From Nocardia sp. NBC_01327 (GTDB lineage: Bacteria > Actinomycetota > Actinomycetes > Mycobacteriales > Mycobacteriaceae): a stretch of 64,000 nt of DNA. Below, piece after piece: positions 17,468-26,733 of this stretch. The notes beneath the pieces were generated by a model. That model made no database searches, was not told where the DNA came from, and saw only the letters and a program-made list of their open reading frames with translations. Both the position numbers and the translations under genes were made by a program. How positions within the stretch are numbered: the first letter of the stretch is position 1; every line of letters begins with the position of its first letter. The DNA lies in assembly GCF_035958815.1 (NCBI RefSeq), contig NZ_CP108383.1, positions 3,596,001 through 3,660,000 on the forward strand, written 5' to 3'.

Positions 17468-18676
17468 GTGCACTATCTGATCGGAAGTATCGGGTTGGCG
17501 TCTTTCCTGTTCCTCGCATGGTTGCCCAGCAGCGATCGACGGGCGGCGGGCGGGCGGCTGGGGCGCGTCGGGGTGCTGCTGCTCGTGCAGTTCGGACTTG
17601 CCCTGCTATTGCTGAAATCATCGGTGGGGGACACCGTGATCCATGCCGTCAGCTCGAGTTTCGATCATCTGATCACGTACGCCGGTACCGGCACGGCCTT
17701 CGTCTTCGGCGACCTGCCCAGGGTCGGTACGCAGCCCGCGATCTTCTTCTCGGTCCTCATGCCGATCGTGCTCGTCTCCGCCCTGATCGGGATTCTGCAG
17801 CATATTCGGCTGCTGCCGTTGATCATTCGCGCGGTCGGACAGGTGGTGTCCTGGGTCAGCGGATTCGGCAGGCTCGAATCGTTCAATGCGGTCGCGGCAA
17901 TGCTGCTCGGGCAGTCGGAGGTGTTCATCTCCCTGCGCGACATTCTGGGCCGCATACCCGAACGCCGGATGCTGACGCTGGCCACCTCGGCCATGTCCAC
18001 GGTGTCGGCCGCGATCCTGGGGGTGTACATGCAGCTTGTCGAACCGCGGTACGTGATCGCCGCCATCACCCTGAATCTCTTCGGCGCGTTCGCCGTCTCC
18101 GCGCTCATCAACCCGTATCGGACCACCACCCGCGAGGATGATGCCCTGCTCCACGTCGAGGACGCCGAATCCCGGGACAAGCCTTCCTTTTTCGAGATGC
18201 TGGCCGACTACATCCTGCTGGGTTTCCGGATCGCGATCACCGTCGCAGCCATGCTGCTGGGCTTCACCGCCCTGCTGGCCCTGATCAACGGCATATTCGC
18301 GGCGGTGTTCCACGGCACCACCTTCCAGGATGTGATGGGACACGCCTTCGCGCCGCTGGCCTGGCTGACCGGGATCTCCTGGGACGAAACCCGTTCTGCG
18401 GGAACGTTCATGGGCACCAAGCTGGTATCGAACGAGGTGGTCGCCATGCAGCAGCTGCACAGCCGCCAGACCCCGCTGTCGAGTCACACCATGGCGATCC
18501 TCTCCACCTATCTGGTGTCCTTCGCCAACCTCACCACTATTGCCATTGTCACCGGAGCGGTCCGCATCATCGATGCCGCCCAAGGCGCCCTCGTCGCCCG
18601 CAAGGGACTCCGCCTGATCTACAGCGCCACCCTGGTCAGCCTGATCAGCGCGACCGTCGTAGGTCTGGTGCAGTAA
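17468..18676 (+). CDS. NupC-type concentrative nucleoside transporter
   Basis: An inner-membrane nucleoside importer of 402 residues, the usual length for NupC/CNT. Hallmarks are the N-terminal helices, GTAFVFGDL, LLGQSEVFISLRD (nucleoside-binding GQxE-type motif), ATSAMSTVSAAILGVYM, and GTKLVSNEVVAM with SFANLTTIAI near the C-terminus. GTG 17468 has GGAGG about six bases upstream. It stands alone, and no nucleoside-degrading gene is adjacent. Confidence 0.9.
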   Translation: MHYLIGSIGLASFLFLAWLPSSDRRAAGGRLGRVGVLLLVQFGLALLLLKSSVGDTVIHAVSSSFDHLITYAGTGTAFVFGDLPRVGTQPAIFFSVLMPIVLVSALIGILQHIRLLPLIIRAVGQVVSWVSGFGRLESFNAVAAMLLGQSEVFISLRDILGRIPERRMLTLATSAMSTVSAAILGVYMQLVEPRYVIAAITLNLFGAFAVSALINPYRTTTREDDALLHVEDAESRDKPSFFEMLADYILLGFRIAITVAAMLLGFTALLALINGIFAAVFHGTTFQDVMGHAFAPLAWLTGISWDETRSAGTFMGTKLVSNEVVAMQQLHSRQTPLSSHTMAILSTYLVSFANLTTIAIVTGAVRIIDAAQGALVARKGLRLIYSATLVSLISATVVGLVQ

Positions 18677-18712
18677 TCCACCGCGACCGGAGGTGATTGC
18701 GGGTGCCGATCG

Positions 18713-19900
18713 CTAACCTCCGTGCAGCCAGCGGTCTTTCAGGGCCAGGTGGTTGTCCCACCAGGCCTGGATCTGCGCGGGGTCCGAACCCGCGGGAGGC
18801 GGCGGGGATTCGCCGGGGAAGAGCCAGTTGGCGTCCGGTGCACCGACTTTGGTCGAGGTCGGCGGGACGCTCGAGGTGGTCGGATCGGTGGTGGTGGTGG
18901 TGGTGACGGCCGGATCGGTGGTGGTGGGGTGCGCCGGATGGGTGCGTTTCGGGGGAGTGGTGATGATCGGCGCGGGATTGTCGGTGATCGGTTCCGGCGC
19001 GGGGGGCGGCGCGGGGCTATCGGTGATCGGTTCCGGCGGCGGGATCGGCGCGGGCGCTTGCGTTGTGGGAGCTAGTGCGGCGCTGGAGCCGGCGGGTGTC
19101 ATGTGGACCTGTGCCACCGATGCGGTGTGTTCGCGGATCTGCACCAGGGTGAATCCGGTCGCGGCCAGTGTCGCCGCGGCGACGGCGACTCCCAGCAGCA
19201 CCAGGCCGGGGCGGCGATTCCCCGTGGGAACCTCGGCATCGGGTCGGCTCGACTGTCCGGCCACCACCAGTGCGCCGCCGCGAGCCACCGCGTTCGCGGG
19301 GTCGGGCGCCTCGGTGACGGGCACGGTGAACCCGAGCCGCACCGCCTCGGCGACAGCGGGATCGGCCAGCGCCGAACCGCAGACCAGAACCGCGTCGGGC
19401 CGTAAACCCATGGCGTTCAGGATCGGCCAGATCCGTCCGATCGCCTCCTGCGTGGTGGGTGCGTCGACGACGCCGGTCGACCAGGAGTCCGCCGCCATGA
19501 TCTGGGTGCGCCGGGGCGTGGCCAGGACGAATGCGGTGTGATGATCGAGTAGTTCGAGCACCATCAGATTCCCGGTGCCCGCCGCCTCCTGCGCCAGGGC
19601 CAGCAGTGCGACCTTGATCGAGACATGTGAGGCGCGCTGCCATATCCCGTCGGCGAGCGCCGAGACGGTCGCGCGCCGTTCGGTGACCGTGCGATACACG
19701 ACCGCCACATCACTGATCTCCGGGGCGTCCCGGGCCAGCGCGTCGAGCACCTCGAGGACGACGGTATCGACCGATTCATCCCGCACCGGGCGTTCCAGCG
19801 CGCCTGGCCTCGGTGAATCCCGCTGTCTGCCTGCCGGATCCGGTAGTAGTACCCCGCGCACCACTGTCCGTTCCGCTGAAACTCCGCCGAAAACCCTCAT
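18713..19900 (-). CDS. Hsp70-like-fold membrane protein with Pro/Thr-rich tail (DUF7159-like)
   Basis: A 395-residue protein of a kind found in mycolate-forming Actinobacteria. Residues 1-215 look like a degenerate actin/Hsp70-type fold, with VLVCGSALADPAVAEAVRLG and later DPANAVARGGALV. A single membrane helix lies near 225-245 (VLLGVAVAAATLAATGF). The outer tail is Pro/Thr-rich and contains the near-duplicate segments EPITDSPAPPPAP and EPITDNPAP and a run of threonines. ATG 19900 is preferred (AGAGG upstream) over 19927. A role in the cell envelope is likely, but no function is known. Confidence 0.65.
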   Translation of the reverse strand: MRVFGGVSAERTVVRGVLLPDPAGRQRDSPRPGALERPVRDESVDTVVLEVLDALARDAPEISDVAVVYRTVTERRATVSALADGIWQRASHVSIKVALLALAQEAAGTGNLMVLELLDHHTAFVLATPRRTQIMAADSWSTGVVDAPTTQEAIGRIWPILNAMGLRPDAVLVCGSALADPAVAEAVRLGFTVPVTEAPDPANAVARGGALVVAGQSSRPDAEVPTGNRRPGLVLLGVAVAAATLAATGFTLVQIREHTASVAQVHMTPAGSSAALAPTTQAPAPIPPPEPITDSPAPPPAPEPITDNPAPIITTPPKRTHPAHPTTTDPAVTTTTTTDPTTSSVPPTSTKVGAPDANWLFPGESPPPPAGSDPAQIQAWWDNHLALKDRWLHGG

Positions 19901-20028
19901 CCGATCAACCTCTGTTTGAAAATGCACTTCTTCGGTAGTTCGTCATGCGCAGTCGAAACGATTGGCCGAAAGCCCAACTTTGTCGAAAGCCCAAATTTCG
20001 GGAAGAAATGTGCGGGAGGCCGGAAGGC

Positions 20029-20064
20029 CCGGCCGGTCGTCCACTGCGGTGACGAACCGGCCGG
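20029..20064 (-). terminator. Hairpin after the MoxR/vWA operon
   Basis: CCGGCCGGTCGTC pairs with GACGAACCGGCCGG, with one bulged base and a nine-base loop. It starts six bases beyond the stop of the last operon gene. There is no T-run, as is common for terminators in this GC range. Confidence 0.5.
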
Positions 20065-20070
20065 ACCGGG

Positions 20071-22875
20071 TCAATTCAGCGCGGCTGACAGTCCGAGCTG
20101 TGTCGCCAGGGCGGCGGCGGTGGCGGGGAACCGATCGAGTAGGTCGGTCACCTCGCGGTTTCCGGCTGGTCCGGGTTGTTGCCAGCTGCCCTCGATGCCG
20201 AGGAGCCCGGCGAGTGCGTCGCAGGTGCCGGGGTGAGCGGCCAGTAGGCCGGTGACCGGTCCGCGCGATGCTGCCGCCATCGGGGTTGTGACCGCGGTGG
20301 ATTCGATCGACCAGGGTGGCGTGAAGGCGTCCACCGCGGGGAGTGCGCCGGGGAAGGTGCGGGCGGCTTCCCGGACCAGTCCGGGGATGAGGTCGCCCGC
20401 CTGATCCTTCAGTGCGGTGATGAGCTTGGGTAGCCAGGGCAGCAGCACCGCGTCCGGCAGTGTGCCGAAGGCCTTCGACAATAGCTCCACCACAAAGGGT
20501 TTCAGTGCCGGGGCCGGGTCGATGGCCTGTACGAAACCGCTTACGTAGTGCGGAACCGTGGGCAGCACCAGCGGATTGGCGAGCATTGCGTCGCACCGCG
20601 CGCGCAACTCGGCCATGGTCAGCATGCCGAGCTGGAACCGCGCCGCCCACAGCAGAGCCACCTTGGCCGGCGCTTCCGGATGCGATTGCAGTACTGCCAA
20701 TTCCAGCTGCGTGTGATCGCAACCCAGTGACAGTGCCAGGTTCTCCATCCCGAACAGGAAGCCCAGCATGGCCGCGACCTGTGCCGGTCCGGTCTCCTCG
20801 GCGGCGAAGGCGGTGGGCAGCAGGGTGCAGTAGTGCGAATACCCGGCCGTCACGAACCGTTCGCACCAGGCCGGCAGGCCGTCCTCGGTGGATCGGAAAT
20901 AGTTGAGCAGCAGCCGGATTCGCCGCAGCACGACGGGCGCGTCGTCCACTGTTCGCTCGGCGGCGAGCAGTTCGACCGCACGGTTGCCGAGTTCGGCGGC
21001 GAGCCGGACCGACCCCAGATACACCAGCGCATCCTCGACCGCGCCCAGTGCGACCGCGGCCGTCGCATCCGGTGCGGTGACCGCACGCCGCAGGCGTTGC
21101 TCGAGCACCTGCTCCACCGAGACGCCCTCGTAGCCGAGCTCCACCAGCGACCGCTGATACTTGCCGAGCCCGATATCCCAGCTCTCCTGGATCGAGGTCT
21201 CGCCCAGGCCGCGCGAACCCATGATCGGCCGCAGTGCGTCCTGCGGCAGCAATCTGCGCAGCAGCCACAGCAGATCCGAGCACGGCCGCAGGTCCGGATT
21301 CGACTTCAGATCCAGCAGTGCGCGCTGCAGTGTCCGCTTGGACAGATCCATTCCGAGCGGTTGCAGCCGGTCGAGCACATCGCGGGCCAGCGGCGGCAGC
21401 GCCGCATAGCCGACCTGGCCGATGCGGTCGCCGCCGAGCAGGATTTCGCACAGCCGCCGCACATCCCGGCGTCCGGGCACCCGATCCTTTTCGATGCAGG
21501 TGACGGCCGCGTCCTGGAAGTCGTACGGTGTCGGCCGCGCGCGATTGCGCAAGCCCGCCAGCAGGATCGAGGTCTCGAAGATGGCAATGGCGTCGGCGGT
21601 GCTGGCCAGGTAGCCATTGCGCCGGGCCAGCCGGACGATATCCACCGACCATTCCAGCAGCTCGGCCTCGTCGAGCGGGTCCAGCACCGGCGGCCGCGAC
21701 AGGAATCCCGAAAGCTGATCCGCCACTTCGGCTTCCGATTCGGCAGGGAGCAGTGGCAGCTTCTTGGCGGCCTTCTTCGCCCCCGGCTGGCCCTCCAGCT
21801 GGAACGGCTGCACTCTGCCGCGCCGCAAACCCTTCGCCCAGGTGGCCGCCGCGATCGACACCGCGCCGCCGGCCAGCCCGAACTGTGCCTCGATCGCGGA
21901 GTGGCTGGACGGAATCAGCCCGTAGTGCCAGGTGGTGGCCGAGCGCGGCGAGATCTCGAACGCCGCGTCCGACTCCAGTCCGAACTGTGCGACCGGGCTG
22001 GCCGCATGGGCCGCGCCGCATACGTATAACACCCGGGCCGGGTCGATCCTGTTGGCGGACAGGTGTTCCCGCATACGGGTCCACATGTACCGTTCGCGAT
22101 CTTCGTCCTCGGCTGTGCTGCCGCGCCGCAGCCGCCGGAACAGGCTGCCGATCATCACCATGACCTGGCGGTAGGTGTCGTAGTCGGCGTCCGCGAGCGG
22201 TTGTTCGACGTACTGATCCCACCATTCCGACCAGTGCCGGACCTTGCCGTGGTGCAGCAGGTGTTCTTCCAGTTCCGCGAATCGCGGTCGCAGATCACCG
22301 ATGTCGATGCCCACCGCCGCGCCGTGCAGGCCGTCGTCCTCGGGCTGCTCGCCATCGCCGGGCGTCTGCGCCGAGTCCGCGGTGGGCGCCCACTGGAAGA
22401 CGTGATCGGTGGACCGATCCACCAGCACCAGTTCGACGCCCGGCGTCTCGAGCGCATAGGCGATGGCCTGGTACTCGGCCGAGGATTCGGTGATCGGCGC
22501 GACCACCGACAGCGGCGCCCACTCCGCCGGGAAACCGGTGGTGTCGGTGGCGAAGGCCTGCAGCGCCACGGGCAAGCGGCAGTTGCGCAGCTCGTCCAGC
22601 AGCGGCCGCAGATCCTCGCACAGTTCCAGATAGATGACGCTCGGCTGCTTTTCGCGCAGCCGCCGCACCATTGCCAGACCGGAGGCGGGGGAGTGGTGGC
22701 AGACCGGGAAGATCTCCAGCCGCTCCGTCAGCGCCCGGTCGACATCGTCGACGATGCCCGCCAGAATATCGCCCGCCGCCCCGGGGGCCCCGGCGAACGC
22801 GACGGCCGCGTTCGCCAGCTGATCCCGCAGTGCGCCAAAGGTATTCGGCGCGGGCCGAGTATCGGAGACGGTCAT
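20071..22875 (-). CDS. DUF5682 protein (YehM-like), last gene of MoxR/vWA operon
   Basis: A large 934-residue cytoplasmic protein. Residues 50-300 carry a pattern like the EreA/TraB/ChaN superfamily: LEIFPVCHHSPASG (His60, His61), VIYLELCEDLRPLLDEL (Glu84), a charged RERYMWTRMREHL near 262-271, and VLYVCGAAHA with His290. The rest is mostly helical repeats. Its ATG overlaps the AAA+ ATPase stop (ATGA). By gene order it corresponds to E. coli YehM. A hydrolase-like N-terminus regulated by the neighbouring ATPase is my inference. The biochemical activity is not known. Confidence 0.8.
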   Translation of the reverse strand: MTVSDTRPAPNTFGALRDQLANAAVAFAGAPGAAGDILAGIVDDVDRALTERLEIFPVCHHSPASGLAMVRRLREKQPSVIYLELCEDLRPLLDELRNCRLPVALQAFATDTTGFPAEWAPLSVVAPITESSAEYQAIAYALETPGVELVLVDRSTDHVFQWAPTADSAQTPGDGEQPEDDGLHGAAVGIDIGDLRPRFAELEEHLLHHGKVRHWSEWWDQYVEQPLADADYDTYRQVMVMIGSLFRRLRRGSTAEDEDRERYMWTRMREHLSANRIDPARVLYVCGAAHAASPVAQFGLESDAAFEISPRSATTWHYGLIPSSHSAIEAQFGLAGGAVSIAAATWAKGLRRGRVQPFQLEGQPGAKKAAKKLPLLPAESEAEVADQLSGFLSRPPVLDPLDEAELLEWSVDIVRLARRNGYLASTADAIAIFETSILLAGLRNRARPTPYDFQDAAVTCIEKDRVPGRRDVRRLCEILLGGDRIGQVGYAALPPLARDVLDRLQPLGMDLSKRTLQRALLDLKSNPDLRPCSDLLWLLRRLLPQDALRPIMGSRGLGETSIQESWDIGLGKYQRSLVELGYEGVSVEQVLEQRLRRAVTAPDATAAVALGAVEDALVYLGSVRLAAELGNRAVELLAAERTVDDAPVVLRRIRLLLNYFRSTEDGLPAWCERFVTAGYSHYCTLLPTAFAAEETGPAQVAAMLGFLFGMENLALSLGCDHTQLELAVLQSHPEAPAKVALLWAARFQLGMLTMAELRARCDAMLANPLVLPTVPHYVSGFVQAIDPAPALKPFVVELLSKAFGTLPDAVLLPWLPKLITALKDQAGDLIPGLVREAARTFPGALPAVDAFTPPWSIESTAVTTPMAAASRGPVTGLLAAHPGTCDALAGLLGIEGSWQQPGPAGNREVTDLLDRFPATAAALATQLGLSAALN

Positions 22876-23990
22876 GAGAGCCTCGCGATCGCGGCCCGGC
22901 CGCCCTCCAGGAACTCGCCCCAGGGCGCCTTGCCCTTCTTGTCCCTGGTGCGCGGCTCGACCACACCGTGCAGGTACTTGTTGAGAATGGCCAGGTCCTC
23001 GGGCTGCCGCCGGGCCAGAGATCCGACCAGCGACCCGGCGAGGGTTTCGGCGCTCAGTTCCTTCGCACCGAAGAACTGGCTGTGCAGAATGGCGTCCTCG
23101 AGCACGCCGATCTGCTCGGCGGTGGACAGTGCCGACTCCAGTTTGTCGTCGTCGCTGGTGGCGGCGGCCGCGGCGGCGCGCAGATCGGCGAAGCTCTCCA
23201 GCAGGATGTCCAGCAGGGTGGGCGGCAGTTCCAGCTCGAGGGAATGCCGGCGCAGCAGTTCCGCGGTGCGGAAGCGCACGATCTCCGCCTCGCTCTTCTT
23301 ATTGGACACCACCGGAATTCGCACGAAATTGAAGCGCCGCTTGAGCGCCGAGGACAGATCGTTCACACCCCGGTCGCGGCTGTTGGCGGTGGCGATGATG
23401 GAGAAGCCCGGTTGCGCGAACACCACATTGTCATCGTCGAGTTCGGGAATCGAGACGTACTTCTCCGACAGGATGGAGATCAGCGCGTCCTGCACATCGC
23501 TGGTGGATCGGGTGAGCTCCTCGAAGCGGCCGATCACGCCCTGCTCCATGGCGGTCATGATCGGGGACGGGATCATCGACTCCCGCGACTGACCCTTGGC
23601 GATGACCATGGAGATATTCCACGAGTACTTGATGTGGTCCTCGGTGGTGCCCGCGGTGCCCTGCACCACCAGCGTGGAATTGCGGCTGATGGCCGCGGCG
23701 AGCAGTTCGGCCAGCCAGCTCTTGCCGGTGCCCGGATCGCCGATGAGCAGCAGGCCCCGGTCCGAGGCCAGGGTGACAATGCTGCGCTCGACGAAGCTGC
23801 GGTCACCGAACCACTTCTGGCTCACCTCCCGGTCCAGTCCGTCGGCGCGTTCGGAGCCGAGAATGAACAGCCGCACCATCTTCGGGCTCAGCCGCCAGGT
23901 GTAGGGCTTGGGGCCGTCGTCGATGGACTCCAGCCAATCGAGTTCCTCGGCGTACTTGATCTCGGCGGGGGCGCGCAAAACGTCGTTCAT
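22872..23990 (-). CDS. MoxR-type AAA+ ATPase (YehL-like)
   Basis: A 372-residue AAA+ ATPase, cytoplasmic, probably a hexameric chaperone working with the vWA protein. Walker A is GDPGTGKS (about 83-90). The Walker B region reads GRFEELTR, with an unusual acidic pair. Sensor 1 is IATANSRDRG and the arginine finger region is SSALKRRFNFV. ATG 23990 begins MNDVLRAP. The gene lies 14 bases after the vWA stop and overlaps DUF5682 by four bases. Length and neighbours match the E. coli YehL group. Confidence 0.88.
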   Translation of the reverse strand: MNDVLRAPAEIKYAEELDWLESIDDGPKPYTWRLSPKMVRLFILGSERADGLDREVSQKWFGDRSFVERSIVTLASDRGLLLIGDPGTGKSWLAELLAAAISRNSTLVVQGTAGTTEDHIKYSWNISMVIAKGQSRESMIPSPIMTAMEQGVIGRFEELTRSTSDVQDALISILSEKYVSIPELDDDNVVFAQPGFSIIATANSRDRGVNDLSSALKRRFNFVRIPVVSNKKSEAEIVRFRTAELLRRHSLELELPPTLLDILLESFADLRAAAAAATSDDDKLESALSTAEQIGVLEDAILHSQFFGAKELSAETLAGSLVGSLARRQPEDLAILNKYLHGVVEPRTRDKKGKAPWGEFLEGGRAAIARLS

Positions 23991-24004
23991 GAGGTCTGTG
24001 TCTC

Positions 24005-25360
24005 CTAGTCGAGAAAGTTCTTGAGTTCGTGCACGAGCTTCTGGATGCGTCCGGAAAGCACCGGGGTGCCCAGGGCTTTGAACCGTTCGCGGAACCACGG
24101 ATTGACGCTCTGATGGCCGGAGCTGTTCACCGAGCCGACCGGGATGAGCTTCACCCCGGAGCGGTGCACCGCCTCCATGGACTCGAACAGCGGCTGTGAG
24201 CGGTCGAACTCGTAGAAGTCCGAAATCCACACCAGCACGGTGTTTTTCGGGTCGGTGATCTTGGGCTGGGCCATGGCCATGGCGATCGGGCCGTCATTGC
24301 CGCCGCCGAGATTGGTGCGCAGCAGCACCTCGAACGGATCGTGCACCCACGGGGTGAGATCCAGGGCGCGGGTGTCGTAGGCGATGAGATGCACATCCAC
24401 CTTGGGCAGGCCCGCGAAGATCGACGCCAGAATGGTGCAGTTCACCATGGAGTCGACCATGGAACCGGACTGGTCCACCACCACGATCATGCGGGCGGGG
24501 ACGGTGCGCTTGGCGGTCTGCCGGTAGTAGAGCCGGTCGACGTAGAGGCGCTCGTCCTGGGGGTTCCAGTTGGGCAGGTTCTTCCAGATGGTCCGGTCCA
24601 CATCCAGATTGCGCAGAATGCGTTTGGGCGGGACCGAGCGGTCGACGGTGCCGACGCTGGTCTGCTGCACCTGGGTGCGCAGGACCTCGGCGACCTCGTC
24701 GATATAGCGGCGGATCAGGCGTTTGGCATTGGCCAGGGCCACGCCGGACAGATTGTGCTTATCGCGCAGCAGCTGTTCGATGAGCGACATGCTCGGGGTG
24801 AGCTGGGCGGCCAGGTGTGGATCCGCCAGCACTTCGCGCAGCCGCATACGGGACACCAGCTCGCCTTCGAGGCCGGTGAGCACACCCTGTACCGAACCGG
24901 CCTGCTCTTCGCCCAGGCAGCGGCGCAGCCACTGGGCATCGGACTGCCAGCCCGCCAGCTGGGTTGCGCTGACCTGACCGGAGCCGGTGGCGAAGACGTT
25001 CAGCAGCAGCTTGGAAACCAGTGCGGCAGTGCGGACATCGGCCGCGCCGATGGAGTGGGGCGTCGCGGCGACGGCCTCGCTCGGCTCGGCCTCGGTCCCA
25101 GCATCCCCGGTCCCAGCATCCCTGGTCCCGGTATCCCCGGCCTCGGAGAAATCGAGGTTGTCGAATTCCGCCTGCATCTCCGGATACCGTTGCACCACAT
25201 TGTCGATGGAGATGCCCGGATCGAGCACTGCCAGCGGCAATCCCAGATCGTCGACGATCCCCGCGCTCGCCTGCTCCAGCGTCGGCTGCTGATCCCCGGT
25301 GAAGACGCCGGCCAGCAGACGCCAGTACAGGATCTGGCGCCGTGTCTCGTGATTTGTCAT
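24005..25360 (-). CDS. von Willebrand factor A domain protein (YehP-like)
   Basis: A 451-residue cytoplasmic protein. The N-terminal half is helical. The C-terminal vWA domain (about 255-440) has a complete metal site: DQSGSM (DxSxS), a Thr in LLRTNLGGGNDG, and WISDFYE. MoxR-type ATPases usually act with such vWA partners. ATG 25360 overlaps the stop of the preceding gene (ATGA). An acidic, repetitive linker near residues 75-90 is encoded by three 15-base tandem repeats. Confidence 0.88.
   Translation of the reverse strand: MTNHETRRQILYWRLLAGVFTGDQQPTLEQASAGIVDDLGLPLAVLDPGISIDNVVQRYPEMQAEFDNLDFSEAGDTGTRDAGTGDAGTEAEPSEAVAATPHSIGAADVRTAALVSKLLLNVFATGSGQVSATQLAGWQSDAQWLRRCLGEEQAGSVQGVLTGLEGELVSRMRLREVLADPHLAAQLTPSMSLIEQLLRDKHNLSGVALANAKRLIRRYIDEVAEVLRTQVQQTSVGTVDRSVPPKRILRNLDVDRTIWKNLPNWNPQDERLYVDRLYYRQTAKRTVPARMIVVVDQSGSMVDSMVNCTILASIFAGLPKVDVHLIAYDTRALDLTPWVHDPFEVLLRTNLGGGNDGPIAMAMAQPKITDPKNTVLVWISDFYEFDRSQPLFESMEAVHRSGVKLIPVGSVNSSGHQSVNPWFRERFKALGTPVLSGRIQKLVHELKNFLD
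25094..25138. repeat. Three tandem 15-bp repeats inside the vWA gene
   Basis: The units are GGTCCCAGCATCCCC, GGTCCCAGCATCCCT and GGTCCCGGTATCCCC. They are in frame and encode a flexible Gly/Thr/Asp-rich linker (GDTGTRDAGTGDAGT). A 15-base unit can expand or shrink without breaking the frame, so length may vary between strains. Confidence 0.85.
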
Positions 25361-26733
25361 TTGCGCAGCAACCGTCCCGCGCGCTCGCGCAGCACCGCCA
25401 CGGCATCGCCCGACTTCGCCTGTGCCTTGGCGACTTTCGGATCGGTCGGGCCGAGTGCCCAATCGCCGTTGTGGAAGGCGGTGAGCACCGTTTTGACCTT
25501 GCGCTGTACGGCCAGCGGTCGCACCGACCAGCCGCTCGCATCCCAGCGCAGCAGTCCGATCAGGGTGCTGGAACCGGTCACCCCGGCTGCGGTGAGCGGA
25601 CCGGCGGACGGCAGTGCGTCCAGCTCCACGCGGATGCGCTGCCCCTCCAATTCCAGTACACCGTCGCGGAACCGGTACCCCTCGAGCAGAACCGGTACTG
25701 CGATATGCACCGGATCGCGATCCAGCGGTGCGACGGCCGGGGCCTGCGCCTGCGGCAATTGCACGGTGGCGGTGACGAACGGATCGGCGGCCTCCCCAGC
25801 CTTCGCCCGATCGTCCTCCCACAGCAGGTCACCGGTGGCCGTCAGCGGCATATCGGTGAGCTCCAGCGCGCGGTGTTCGGCCAGTGCGGTGAGCAACTGC
25901 CGATGCGCGCCCAGCAGCTGCCACACCGCCGGTCCCACAATGGTGTCCACCTTGGCCGCCGCGACAGATGCGCGCACCTGGCGTGCCGGTGCGCCCGCGG
26001 TCTCCAGCACGCCGTGCACCTGAACCTGTACGGCGGTCCCGTGCTCGTGCACGTCCACGCCCAGCGGTAGCAGGCGGCCCGAAACCGATTCGGGTGCAGC
26101 CGATTCCGTGCCGCGCCAGGACAGCAGCAGGGCGCGTGCCCACAGATCGGCCCAGCGGCGCGCCGGTATCCGATCCATGGTGGCGATCGGCGCGCAGGCG
26201 CCCAGTTCGGCGGTGAAGCCGTCCAGCAGTATCGCCAGCCGGCGCAGCGCGGGGTCGGCCAGTAGCGCTTCCACGGTGCGATCCGCCGCAGCGACCAGGT
26301 CATGGTCCACGCCGCGCCATCCCGCGATGGCCAGTTCGCCGAGCCAGGCGCGGGAACCCGCCGCGAGTGGGGTTGGTGCGGCGGTATTCGGCGCGGCTTC
26401 CCACTCGAATCGATTGCGGCCCAGTGCTTTATCGGTCTGTTCGACCAGTGCGTCGTGTACCGAGCCCAGGAGGGCGGCACGGGCGGCAGCCAATGCCGTC
26501 AACTCATCCGTGCCGATCGCCCCGGTGCTCACCTTCGATACCGCCGCGGATACCGCCCCGGTCAGTGGCGATCCCGCCACGGCTCCGGCCAGCGCGGTCA
26601 GTGCCGCGCTCTGCGGTTCCGAAACCCGGGCGAAGCCATTGACCAGTGCGGTATCGAACCCGCCCACGATCTCCAGGGCATCCGTGACTCCCGCGGGTGC
26701 GTCCGCCAGCGCGGTCAGCTGTACTGCCCGCAT
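25357..26733 (-). CDS. Unknown 458-residue protein of the MoxR/vWA operon
   Basis: I do not recognise the family. The protein is Ala/Leu/Val-rich with no membrane segment or signal peptide. The N-terminal 200 residues look alpha-helical. A tryptophan-rich segment (RRWADLWARALLLSWRG) follows, and the second half is beta-rich (VQVQVHGVLETAG, VHIAVPVLLEGYRF). Its ATG shares one base with the SWIM-like stop (TGATG) and its stop overlaps the vWA start (ATGA). It is therefore strictly coupled to both and likely a subunit of the same complex. Confidence 0.8.
   Translation of the reverse strand: MRAVQLTALADAPAGVTDALEIVGGFDTALVNGFARVSEPQSAALTALAGAVAGSPLTGAVSAAVSKVSTGAIGTDELTALAAARAALLGSVHDALVEQTDKALGRNRFEWEAAPNTAAPTPLAAGSRAWLGELAIAGWRGVDHDLVAAADRTVEALLADPALRRLAILLDGFTAELGACAPIATMDRIPARRWADLWARALLLSWRGTESAAPESVSGRLLPLGVDVHEHGTAVQVQVHGVLETAGAPARQVRASVAAAKVDTIVGPAVWQLLGAHRQLLTALAEHRALELTDMPLTATGDLLWEDDRAKAGEAADPFVTATVQLPQAQAPAVAPLDRDPVHIAVPVLLEGYRFRDGVLELEGQRIRVELDALPSAGPLTAAGVTGSSTLIGLLRWDASGWSVRPLAVQRKVKTVLTAFHNGDWALGPTDPKVAKAQAKSGDAVAVLRERAGRLLRK

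Noticed and set aside
19967..19994. Direct repeat CGAAAGCCCAA, two copies 17 bases apart
   Set aside because: Only two copies between two leftward genes; too little to call an operator or attachment site.
20833..26023. Very long plus-strand open frames (20833-22029, 22063-23592, 24341-26023)
   Set aside because: All antisense to the MoxR/vWA operon, whose proteins have clear motifs; the plus-strand products are low-complexity.
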